DNA from: Nonomuraea thailandensis
Lineage (GTDB): Bacteria > Actinomycetota > Actinomycetes > Streptosporangiales > Streptosporangiaceae
NCBI RefSeq assembly: GCF_024172165.1
Contig: NZ_JAMZEB010000002.1
Location: forward strand, 4,919,501 to 4,983,500
Length of the DNA: 64,000 nt
Direction: 5' to 3'
The notes under the pieces were generated by a model that saw only the letters and a program-made list of their open reading frames with translations, searched no databases and was not told where the DNA came from. Shown piece after piece: positions 25,880 to 33,891 of the stretch. The first letter of the stretch is position 1. Every line of letters starts with the position of its first letter. A program made the translations under genes and the position numbers.

Positions 25880-27931
25880 ATGGGTGAACGCTTCGATGCA
25901 CACGTGAAAGCCGCGGGCAAGCACCGCTATCCCTCCGACGTCGCGCTGCCCGGCATGCTGTGGGTGCGCGTCGTCCGCGCTCGCCATGCGCATGCCACCA
26001 TCCGTGCGATCGACACCACTGCGGCACGTGAGACTCCTGGCGTCGCATGCGTTCTGACCGCCTCGGACGTTCCCGGGCTGAACGCCTTCGGCCTCGATGT
26101 GGCCGATCAGCCCGTGTTGGCATCGGACCTGATCCGCTTCCACGGCGAAGCGATCGCGATCGTGGCCGCCGACACCGACCAGCAGGCACGCCGCGCCGCC
26201 GACGCCGTGCTCGTCGATGCGGAGCCTTTGGAGGTGGTCTCGGACCCGCTCGAACCCGCAGACCTGTGTGGCCGGGTCGAGCTGGGAACAGGTGACATCG
26301 ATGCCGCCCTGGCCGACGCCGATCTCGTGCGGGAGCTGACCTACCAGACGCCGCGCCAGGAGCACGCCTTTCTGGAGACCGAGGCCGGTTGCGCCTATGA
26401 CGACGACGGCGTGCTGACCATCGTCGCCGGAGGGCAGAACCCCTTTCACGATCGCCGCCAGCTGGCCGCGATCCTCGGCGTGCCCGAGTCGAGACTCCGG
26501 GTGCTGCACCCGATGATGGGCGGGGCGTTCGGCGGCAAGGAGGACCTGAACGTTCAGCCGCTACTGGCGCTGGTGACCTGGCACACCGGCCGCCCCTGCC
26601 GGATGATGTACGACCGCCAGGAATCGATAGCCGCCGGGGTGAAGCGTCACTCTTTCCAGGTCCGGTACCGGATCGCGGCCACCAGCGCAGGCGACCTGGT
26701 GGCCGCCGACGTCGATTTCGTCGCCGAGGCGGGCGCCTACACCACGCTCAGCCCCGCCGTCGTCGGGCTCGCCGCGGAGCATGCCTGCGGGCCGTACGCC
26801 TTCGCGGGCACCCGGATCCGCGGCCGTGCGGCCTTCACCAACAACGGCAACGCCAGCGCGTTCCGCGGGTTCGGCAACCCCCAGATGGTCGCCGGCTTGG
26901 AGCAGTGCGTGGACATGCTGGCGCGGGACACCGGCCTGGGACCGATCGAATTCCGCCGCCGGAATCTGCTGCGGCCCGGCGAGGTGGCCGGCTTCGGCAG
27001 GCCCGTTCTCGGGACGCTGGGCATGGGCCGGGTCCTGGACGCCGCCCAGGCCAGCCCCCTGCTGACCGAGCCCATTCACTCGGAGACGCCCCACAAACGC
27101 CGCGGGGTCGGCCTAGCCATCGCATGGCAGGGGTTCGGCATGGGGGCCGGTGTGAAGGACAGGGCCCTCGTGCGCCTGGAACGGCTGGAAAGCGGGCGGA
27201 TCCGGTTACACGTGAGCACTCCCGACATGGGCCAGGGAAACCTGTCCGCCTACATCCGGATCGCCGCCGACGAGCTGGGCGTCCCCGCGTCGTTGTTCGA
27301 CATTGCCGACGGCGACTCCGACGGGCCCGACTCCGGATCGAGCAACGGCTCGCGCACCATGTTCACCGTGGGCTCGGCCGTACTGCAGGCAGCTCGGGAA
27401 CTGCGCCGGACCGACGGCGGGCCGCTGAGCGTCGAAGGGCGGTTCGCGCCACGCCAGAGCGACCCCATCACGCCCGGTATCCCGCATGCCGCGTTCGCCT
27501 CCTCCGCGCAGATCGTGCTCGTGGAAGTCGACACCCTGACCGGCGAGGTCGATGTCCTGCGCGTCGAGCACTACCTCGACGCGGGCCGCGTCATCGACCG
27601 GGCGGGAGTCGAGGCTCAATCGGAGGGCGCGATCGCCCAGGGCCTCGGACTCGCCCTGCTCGAAGACGCCATCATCGAGGACGGCGAGCCGCGCACCACC
27701 AGGTTGTCGACCTACCTGATCCCGTCGGCGCTGGACGTCCCGGCCGACATCGTCACCTTCATCGTCGAAGAGCCCGAGCCGCTGAGCCCGCTGGGCGTGC
27801 GCGGGATCGGCGAGATAGGCATCAGCGCCACGGCCGCCGCGGTCGCCAACGCGATCTATGACGCCGTCGGCAGGAGATTCGCCCGCTTCCCCATCACTCC
27901 GGAACAGGTACTGGAAGCCCTCAGCTCATGA
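25880..27931 (+). CDS. Xanthine dehydrogenase-family molybdopterin-binding subunit
   Basis: The 683-residue large subunit of a molybdenum hydroxylase has N-terminal domain landmarks DVALPGMLWVRVVRARHAHA and PLEVVSDPLEP. The molybdopterin loop GGAFGGKED is at about residues 214-222, with FRGFGNPQ at about 333-340. A C-terminal GVRGIGEIGISATAAAVANA carries the catalytic Glu of the GxGE motif. It should hydroxylate an N-heterocycle or aldehyde using water; the substrate is unknown. It overlaps the FeS/FAD subunit gene by ATGA, giving a two-gene enzyme. At 683 residues it is shorter than the roughly 750 common in the family, with a compact middle. Confidence 0.93.
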   Translation: MGERFDAHVKAAGKHRYPSDVALPGMLWVRVVRARHAHATIRAIDTTAARETPGVACVLTASDVPGLNAFGLDVADQPVLASDLIRFHGEAIAIVAADTDQQARRAADAVLVDAEPLEVVSDPLEPADLCGRVELGTGDIDAALADADLVRELTYQTPRQEHAFLETEAGCAYDDDGVLTIVAGGQNPFHDRRQLAAILGVPESRLRVLHPMMGGAFGGKEDLNVQPLLALVTWHTGRPCRMMYDRQESIAAGVKRHSFQVRYRIAATSAGDLVAADVDFVAEAGAYTTLSPAVVGLAAEHACGPYAFAGTRIRGRAAFTNNGNASAFRGFGNPQMVAGLEQCVDMLARDTGLGPIEFRRRNLLRPGEVAGFGRPVLGTLGMGRVLDAAQASPLLTEPIHSETPHKRRGVGLAIAWQGFGMGAGVKDRALVRLERLESGRIRLHVSTPDMGQGNLSAYIRIAADELGVPASLFDIADGDSDGPDSGSSNGSRTMFTVGSAVLQAARELRRTDGGPLSVEGRFAPRQSDPITPGIPHAAFASSAQIVLVEVDTLTGEVDVLRVEHYLDAGRVIDRAGVEAQSEGAIAQGLGLALLEDAIIEDGEPRTTRLSTYLIPSALDVPADIVTFIVEEPEPLSPLGVRGIGEIGISATAAAVANAIYDAVGRRFARFPITPEQVLEALSS

Positions 27932-29250
27932 CAGCCATCGAACTGACCATCAACGGCGCCGGCCACCAGGTGACCACCGACCCCCGCACGCTCCTGCTGC
28001 ATGTCCTGCGGGAAGAACTGGGCCTTCGCGGCACCAAGTACGGCTGCGGCGAAGGCGAATGCGGCGCGTGTACCGTGCTGATCGACGGCCGCCCGCTCAA
28101 CGCCTGCCTCATACCCGCGGGACGCGCAGACGGCGCTCGTGTCGAGACCATCGAGGGAATCGCCGGCACCGAGACCGGCCAGACCGTGATCAAGGCCCTC
28201 TGCGAGCAGGGCGGAGTCCAATGCGGCTTCTGCACGCCGGGATTCGTCGCCAGCATCACGGCCGGAGGCGACCTTTCGGGAAACCTGTGCCGCTGCACCG
28301 GGTACATCAAGATCCGCGCGGCGGTCCGTCAGGTGCTCGACCAGATCGAGCCCCGGCCGCCATCGCCGCCAGGTCCACGCCGTGCCATCCTCGGCCCGGC
28401 CTACGCGCGCCCGGCCACCGTCGCCGACGCGTTGCGCCTGCTCGCCACGGACGCCCCCTGGCGAATCCTCGCCGGTGGAACCGACCTGCTCGTCCAGCAC
28501 GAGCACCGTCTCGAACGCCTGAGCCTGCTCGACATCACGGCCATCGCCGACTTTCCCGCCCTCACAGAAACCAGCCAGTCGGTCGTCATACCCGCGCTCG
28601 CCACCTACACCGACCTGCGAACCTCGCCGACCGTCCTGCGCTGGGCCGGGCCGCTCGCGACCGCGGCCGCCCTCGTGGGAGGACGGCAGATCCAGAACGC
28701 GGGCACCGTGGGCGGCAACATCGTCAACGCCTCGCCCGCAGGCGATGCCATCCCGGCGCTCCAGGTGCTGGGAGCACGCATCCACCTGCGATCACCACAC
28801 GAGGCCAGGACCGTCCCGATCTCGCGGTTCTTCACCGGTCCTGGCCGCACCCGCCTCGCCAAGGGCGAGCTCGTCACCCACATCGAGATCCCCAAGACGC
28901 CGCCGACTGACCTGATCTGGTTCTTCGACCGGGTGGGAACCCGCCGCGCCCAAGCGATCACGAAGGCTTCGGTCGCCTTCCGCGCGCGCCGGCACGAGAG
29001 CGGGCTCGCGGACGTCAGCATCGCGCTCGGCGCGGTCGGGCCCACCGTGCTGGAGGCTCCAAAAACCGCGGCCTTTCTCGAACGCGGTCCGCTCACAGAG
29101 GAACGTCTCCGCCACGCCGCAGACCTTCTCGGCCGCGAAGCCCAGCCCATCGACGACATCCGCTCCACCGCCCGCTACCGGCGCCGTGCCGTGGCCGGGC
29201 TGCTGCTCCGCAACCTTCTCCCACTGGCGGGAAGGCCACCTTGCTCATGA
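27928..29250 (+). CDS. Molybdenum hydroxylase FeS-FAD fused subunit
   Basis: This 440-residue fusion is of the two small subunits. The N-terminal plant-type [2Fe-2S] domain has Cys40, Cys45, Cys48 and Cys60; the second [2Fe-2S] helical domain has Cys99, Cys102, Cys121 and Cys123. The FAD-binding domain (about 145-420) follows with LAGGTDLL and TVGGNIVNASPAGDAIPALQ. It passes electrons from the Mo site to FAD and on to an unknown acceptor. In most relatives these are separate genes, so the fused FeS-FAD order is notable though known. ATGA overlap upstream and downstream implies one translation-coupled unit. Confidence 0.94.
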   Translation: MTAIELTINGAGHQVTTDPRTLLLHVLREELGLRGTKYGCGEGECGACTVLIDGRPLNACLIPAGRADGARVETIEGIAGTETGQTVIKALCEQGGVQCGFCTPGFVASITAGGDLSGNLCRCTGYIKIRAAVRQVLDQIEPRPPSPPGPRRAILGPAYARPATVADALRLLATDAPWRILAGGTDLLVQHEHRLERLSLLDITAIADFPALTETSQSVVIPALATYTDLRTSPTVLRWAGPLATAAALVGGRQIQNAGTVGGNIVNASPAGDAIPALQVLGARIHLRSPHEARTVPISRFFTGPGRTRLAKGELVTHIEIPKTPPTDLIWFFDRVGTRRAQAITKASVAFRARRHESGLADVSIALGAVGPTVLEAPKTAAFLERGPLTEERLRHAADLLGREAQPIDDIRSTARYRRRAVAGLLLRNLLPLAGRPPCS

Positions 29251-29858
29251 GACTCGATACCCCGGCGCTGTCGGGTGTGTCCGTACGGCTGGAACCACTC
29301 GCGATGAGCCGTGTACCCGTTCTTGCTCAGGCCGTGGAGGAGGACCGGTCCTCCTACGCCTTCACCCTGGTTCCCCCGTGCGCAGGAGGCGGCATCTTAC
29401 CTGCGAACCCAGCACTCTGGCGAGGGGTTGCCCCCCTTCGCGTAGATCCGCGCGACCGACGGAAGGCGGCGGGATGCACCGCGTTCTGGGATCCGCACCA
29501 CTGGCCTGGCCGCCAGGACCTGCGCGCGGTGGAGGCCGACTGGACCTGGCTGGCCGCCTCCGCGCAGGGCACCACCATCAGCGCCGAGACCAGACTGCTG
29601 CTGTTCACCCACGCCTTCGAGGTGCTGGGCGTGACCCGCGTCGGCCTGAAGACCGACGCCCGCAACCAGCGCTCTCGCCGGGCGCTGGAGCGCCCGAGCT
29701 TCGAGGGCGTGCTGCGCAGTTGGTCACCGCCCTGGGCGCCGGGCGAGGAAGGCCTGTTGCGAGACTCGCCCATGTTCTCGTTGATCGCCACGGAATGGCC
29801 TGCCGTCGAGGCGGCCCCGCAGGACCGCCTCGCCGAATCTATTGGAGAAGTGCGATGA
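29247..29858 (+). CDS. GNAT-family acetyltransferase with a frame-shuffled segment
   Basis: The 203-residue open frame starts with VRLEPLAMSRVPVLAQAVEE and contains the GNAT core HAFEVLGVTRVGLKTDARNQ and RSRRALE, matching a RimJ/RimL-like N-acetyltransferase subgroup. Between 29377 and about 29465 the protein (about residues 44-73) is foreign to the family. The +2-shifted frame of the same DNA, from about 29380, reads AQEAASYLRTQ and GEGLPPFA, the expected family sequence, then TAG and IRATDG. A one-base gain in a C-run and a later one-base loss restore the frame. It overlaps the genes on both sides (ATGA), but function is doubtful. Confidence 0.75.
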   Translation: MRLDTPALSGVSVRLEPLAMSRVPVLAQAVEEDRSSYAFTLVPPCAGGGILPANPALWRGVAPLRVDPRDRRKAAGCTAFWDPHHWPGRQDLRAVEADWTWLAASAQGTTISAETRLLLFTHAFEVLGVTRVGLKTDARNQRSRRALERPSFEGVLRSWSPPWAPGEEGLLRDSPMFSLIATEWPAVEAAPQDRLAESIGEVR

Positions 29859-30412
29859 CTGTGCCAAAGCCGATGTTCGCCGAGATGTTCGTCGACGAGA
29901 ACGCCGATCCCAGGATCGACGTGCCGGCCGGAGGGGCGGAGAAGGCCATGCTCGCCGCCTTCCTGCGCTGGCACCGGCAGACGCTCATGCTGAAGTGCGC
30001 CGAACTGGACCCGCAGGCCCTCGCTCGGCGGCCGGTGTCCTTCTCCGGCCTGTCGCTGCTGGGCCTCGTGCGACACCTGGCCGACGTCGAGCGCCGCTGG
30101 TTCCGCCGGGACCTGGCCGGGCAGGCGGTCGAACCGTACTTCGCCACCCAGGACCACCGGGACGCGGCCTTCGACAATGCTGCACCCGATGCCGAGATGG
30201 TCGCCCAGGCCTGGCGCCTATGGCAGGAGGAAGTCGACTTCGCCGACCGTTTCGTGGCCGAGGCGGAGAACCTGGAAGTGACCGGTGAGGATCCCTGGAA
30301 GGGCACGATCACCCTGCGATGGGTGCTGGTGCACATGGTGGAGGAATACGCGCGGCACAACGGCCACGCCGACTTCCTCCGGCAGGGCATCGACGGCGCG
30401 GTTGGCCTGTGA
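29855..30412 (+). CDS. DinB-superfamily protein (DUF664)
   Basis: The 185-residue four-helix-bundle protein has EKAMLAAFLRWHRQTLMLKC at the start of the bundle, LGLVRHLADVERRWFRRDLA with the first metal-type His, and LRWVLVHMVEEYARHNGHAD with the paired His near the C-terminus. The family (DinB/YfiT/mycothiol-dependent maleylpyruvate isomerase fold) includes metal-dependent thiol transferases; DUF664 members have no firm function. Its ATG overlaps the acetyltransferase stop (ATGA), ending the operon that began with the hydroxylase or a sub-operon. Confidence 0.9.
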   Translation: MTVPKPMFAEMFVDENADPRIDVPAGGAEKAMLAAFLRWHRQTLMLKCAELDPQALARRPVSFSGLSLLGLVRHLADVERRWFRRDLAGQAVEPYFATQDHRDAAFDNAAPDAEMVAQAWRLWQEEVDFADRFVAEAENLEVTGEDPWKGTITLRWVLVHMVEEYARHNGHADFLRQGIDGAVGL

Positions 30413-30515
30413 ATGGGCATCGAAGGGTGGGCCGAGACCGGGCGCGCGGTTGCGCCGGTCAGGATGACCGCGGGCGGATGGCGGATCGTCAGCCGGTGGC
30501 GCCGTCGGCACGTGC

Positions 30516-30602
30516 TCAGGTCTGGGCCAGCCGGTAGGAGTCTGTGCCGGTTTCGATGATGGTGGCGTTGAAGGTGAGTCGATCGATCGAGCCACCCGGA
30601 AC
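30516..30602 (-). pseudogene. istB: IS21 IstB ATPase C-terminal relic
   Basis: The minus strand encodes IDRLTFNATIIETGTDSYRL and a short end before a stop. This is the characteristic C-terminus of IstB helper ATPases (family pattern DRLTFNAHIIETGTESYRLR). Nothing else of istB remains. It lies 5 kb from the IstA relic and may belong to a different element. Confidence 0.75.
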
Positions 30603-30795
30603 CCTGGAAACCGTCATCCATCAGCGCGGACCCGCAGATCCTGACGATTGGTGATCAAGCCCGCCGCCCGTTTCCGCTGTATTCCGGTGGGACCGCTACA
30701 AGGCGTTGCGTTGACCGCTTGACCCGCACCGATGAGAGGGCGCAAGCGTCCTGCGAGCAACAGCGTGGTCCGACCGGGGACTGAGAGCCCGGTGT

Positions 30796-31551
30796 CTATG
30801 CCTTGCTCGCGACCACCATATAGTTCTCGGCCTTGAGATCGAACGTGCTCACTTCCGTCCGGAGTCCGACCCGGTGCAGCTCGACTTCGAGTTCCTCGTA
30901 CCGGTAGGGCCAGCAGGACAGCAGTTCCGAGCGGACAAGAACCAGCCCAGTCGCATCAACTTGCGCGATCGCAATCTCGATGTGGTGCTCCTCCTCCCAA
31001 TGCGGCGCAATCTCCCAGCGGTAGACCACGACGGCATCGCGACCGTTCCGGCGGACGAGTCGGTCACTGATGTCCAGCCGGGAACCTCTGGCCCTCACGA
31101 GTTCCCAAGTGCGGGATGTGAGCACCAAGCGCCCGCCAGGGCGCAGAAGCCGTGACATCGACTCCAGAGCAGCACCCCTGCCTGTCGCGCCCGCGGCATG
31201 GTGAAGCGAGTTGCCGACGCAGAACACCATGTCGAACGTGTCGTCCTCGAAATGGTCGGGCAACTCTTCCCAGTTCGCCCGCATGGCCCGGACGGATGCC
31301 CCGAACTCCTCAGACAACTCTGCGGTCCGACGAACCATCGCTTCGCTGGCGTCAGTTGCAACAACCTGCATGCCACGACCGGCGAGGCCAACCGCCAGCT
31401 GTCCGGTTCCGCACGAACAGTCGAGGACGTGAGCGTTCGACGGCAGGAGACTGAGGACGTCATCGAACGACGCGGCGAACTCGGCTGGAGGCAACTTCGC
31501 ATCCGAGATGAGCCATTCATACACCTCGGCAAGCACGTCATAATCCGTCAC
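30796..31551 (-). CDS. Class I SAM-dependent methyltransferase
   Basis: The 251-residue protein has a Rossmann-like methyltransferase core: motif I VLDCSCGTGQLAVGLAGRGM (about residues 40-60), motif II acidic VVATDASEAMVRRTA, motif IV FDMVFCVGNSLHH and motif post-I LRPGGRLVLTSR. The C-terminal part with HHIEIAIAQVDATGLVLVRS may form the substrate lid. The acceptor is unknown; the fold fits small-molecule methylation. The GTG at 31551 has GGAGGT 7 bases upstream, better than the GTG at 31569. It stands alone among relics. Confidence 0.9.
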   Translation of the reverse strand: MTDYDVLAEVYEWLISDAKLPPAEFAASFDDVLSLLPSNAHVLDCSCGTGQLAVGLAGRGMQVVATDASEAMVRRTAELSEEFGASVRAMRANWEELPDHFEDDTFDMVFCVGNSLHHAAGATGRGAALESMSRLLRPGGRLVLTSRTWELVRARGSRLDISDRLVRRNGRDAVVVYRWEIAPHWEEEHHIEIAIAQVDATGLVLVRSELLSCWPYRYEELEVELHRVGLRTEVSTFDLKAENYMVVASKA

Positions 31552-31869
31552 AACCACTACCTCCGTCACGCGGCAGACTCACGGCGGGACGTCAGTCCAT
31601 CATCGGAGCAAGCCGGGCACCAATGGTTTTCGCAAGGACAGCCCGTCCGCGCATGCCGCGCGGTGGACGGGCCGGCACACGCAGGTCCGGGGAGCGACGC
31701 AGCGCGCCGTGATCGACTGTGCGCGCGGGGGCGTCTGCGAGCCGGTCGTCCGGCGCCCCCGCGGGGCCAGAAGATCGCCTGAGCGCGGAACCGGAAAGCC
31801 GTACGACCAGATCCAGCACCACATCGAACGATCTTGAAAAGGTGCAGCAGCAAGATGGTGGATCTGGGG
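31552..31869. other. No supportable gene
   Basis: This is the upstream region of the methyltransferase gene. The frames are low-complexity, with no recognised family. The methyltransferase promoter should lie near 31560-31640. Confidence 0.35.
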
Positions 31870-32539
31870 CCATGATCTCCAACAGCCGATCGCCTCCCGC
31901 GAGTCGGTCGCCGCGCTGGCCGGGCGGGCCGCCGAGCTCGGCCAGGTCCGCCGCGTAGTGCACACCGCCGGGCTGTCCCCGGTCCAGGCTCCTGTGCCGG
32001 CCGTGCTGGCGGTGGACCTGCTGGGGGTTGCGCTGGTGCTGGAGGAGTTCGGCACGGTCGTCGCCGACGGCGGGGCGGGGCTGGTCATCGCCAGCATGGC
32101 CGGGCACTTCCACCCTCCCTTCGCCGCCGAGGACGCCCGCCAACTGGCCACCGCCCCGGCCGATGAGCTGCTGTCGCTGCCGATCGCCGCCGCGTCCAAC
32201 TTCGCCGATTCCGGGCACGCCTACGCTTTTGCCAAGCAGGCCAACGTACTGCGCGTCCAGGCCGCCAGCAGCGCGTGGGGCGAGCGGGGCGCCCGCGTCA
32301 ACTCCATCAGCCCGGGTGTCATCGCCACCCCGATGACGCACGCCGAGCTGAGCGGGGAGAACGGCGCCGCCATGCAGGCGATGATCGACGCCTCCAACGC
32401 CCGGCGGCTGGGCACCCCGGCCGACATCGCCGCCGCCGCCGAGTTCCTGCTCAGCCCGGCCGCGAGCTTCATCTCCGGCACCGACCTGCTGGTGGACGGC
32501 GGCGTCACCGCCGCGGTTCGCTCCTGCCGCCTCGGCTGA
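31870..32539 (+). pseudogene. SDR gene lacking its cofactor-binding N-terminus
   Basis: The open frame encodes SRESVAALAGRAAELGQVRR, VVHTAGLSP (the NNAG-equivalent strand), VIASMAGHFHPPF, YAFAKQANVL with the active-site Tyr and Lys, and NSISPGVIATPMTHAELSGE. The C-terminus with ASFISGTDLLVDGGVTAAV is intact. The N-terminal GxxxGxG and first 50-60 residues are missing, so NAD(P) cannot bind normally. A GTG at 31958 gives a 193-residue open frame that automatic callers would report as an intact SDR. Confidence 0.7.
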
Positions 32540-32727
32540 CTCGCGGGGCCATGCTCAGCGCCCGAGCTGACCCGCCATGATCTGCGATGACGGGAGCGAT
32601 CAACGCCCCGCCTGAATGCAGCACTCTGGCAGGCCGCTGACCAGCGAGAACGAGCGACGGGATAAAATGGAGTCACCCCCGCACCGCCGGGTCCGTGCCA
32701 GGGCCCAGCCACGGAGGTGAGTGCGTC

Positions 32728-33828
32728 ATGGTGTTCGACCAGGCAGATCTACGCGAGCTGGCGGCCTTCGGCGACGAAGTCGGTGTGCTGTCGTTCTACA
32801 CCACGATGGAGCCGGGCACGCAGGCCGGGCGCACCCGGCTGCGCAACGAGATCGCCGCGCTGCGCCAGGAGCTGTCCGCGGACCCCGACCACGAGCGTGC
32901 CAGGCTCGCGGGCCTCCGTCTCGACCTGCTGGAGCCGCGGATCGACGAGCTGCTCGACCCGGCCGGTCCCGGTCTCGGGCGCGCCCTGTTCGCGCAGGTG
33001 GCAGGTGAGGAGGTCCGTACCGAGTGGGTCCAGCTCCCGGTGGGCGACCTCGCCACCCTCAGGGAGCACGCTTATCTGCTGCCGCTCGTCACCGCTGTTC
33101 AGGCCGACAGGCCCGCCGGGGTGGCCAGGGTGGGGCGTGACGGCGTGCGGCTGTTCGACTACCGCTACGGCCTGACCGACGAGCTGGAGCCGGTCACCTT
33201 CAACCTGGCGACCGCGGGCTCGTCCGGCGGGGGGTCGACGACGCTGCCCAGGCTCTCGCGGGGCGGCATCCACCCCGACCGCTTCGACCAGCGCGTCGAG
33301 GAACATCTGGCCAGGTTCCTGCGCGAGTCGGCCCCGCACGTGGCCGGGCACGCTCGGCGGCTGGGCTGGGAGACGCTGCTGTTGGTGGGCGACCCCCGCG
33401 ACACCTCGGTGCTGAGCGAGGCGCTGCCGGCCGGCACGGAGATCATCCAGGTGGACGCCGTGCTCGATCACGCCCTGTCGCCGCCGGAGGTGCTGGAGTT
33501 CGTGCGCCCCGCTCTCGACGAGGCGCGGGCCCGGCATGACGCCGCGTTGGCCGTGCGCGCCCGGGACCTGGCCCTATCGGGCGGCAACGGCGCGGTCGGC
33601 CTCGACGACATCCTCTCCCTGCTGCGGCAGGGCCGGGTCGAGCACCTGCTGCTCGATGACGCCGGCGGGTGGAAGGCCGCGCCGCCCAAGCCCGTCGCTC
33701 CCGAGGATCTGGAGGAGGAGATGATCGAGCTCGCCCTCGAGCACGGGGGCGAGGTCACCGTGCTGGAGAGCGGGGCGGCGGGCGAGCTGGCCGAGGCGGG
33801 CGGAGTGGCGGCGATGCTGCGCTGGTGA
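32728..33828 (+). CDS. Archaeo-eukaryotic release factor 1-like (baeRF-type) protein
   Basis: The 366-residue protein opens VGVLSFYTTMEPGTQAGRTR, similar to the start of bacterial eRF1-like (baeRF) proteins. It continues with a middle domain (VARVGRDGVRLFDYRYGLTD, DRFDQRVEEHLARFLRESAP, LGWETLLLVGDPRDTSVLSE) and an L30-like C-terminal part (DILSLLRQGRVEHLLLDDAG). I see no GGQ motif; related proteins often replace it. Family members are proposed to act on ribosome-bound tRNA in rescue or stress, but function is unproven. The ATG at 32728 follows GGAGGTGA. It converges on the amine oxidase gene. Confidence 0.72.
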   Translation: MVFDQADLRELAAFGDEVGVLSFYTTMEPGTQAGRTRLRNEIAALRQELSADPDHERARLAGLRLDLLEPRIDELLDPAGPGLGRALFAQVAGEEVRTEWVQLPVGDLATLREHAYLLPLVTAVQADRPAGVARVGRDGVRLFDYRYGLTDELEPVTFNLATAGSSGGGSTTLPRLSRGGIHPDRFDQRVEEHLARFLRESAPHVAGHARRLGWETLLLVGDPRDTSVLSEALPAGTEIIQVDAVLDHALSPPEVLEFVRPALDEARARHDAALAVRARDLALSGGNGAVGLDDILSLLRQGRVEHLLLDDAGGWKAAPPKPVAPEDLEEEMIELALEHGGEVTVLESGAAGELAEAGGVAAMLRW

Positions 33829-33851
33829 GCGGTCGTCGCGATGCCCCGCGC

Positions 33852-33869
33852 TGACGGTGACCGCCGTCA
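33852..33869. terminator. Possible shared terminator between convergent genes
   Basis: TGACGG and CCGTCA form a 6-bp stem with a 6-nt loop, 24 bases after the eRF1-like stop and 23 bases beyond the amine oxidase stop. There is no T-run, so the call is weak and rests on position. Confidence 0.3.
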
Positions 33870-33891
33870 ACGGTACCGCTCGGAAGAGTGG

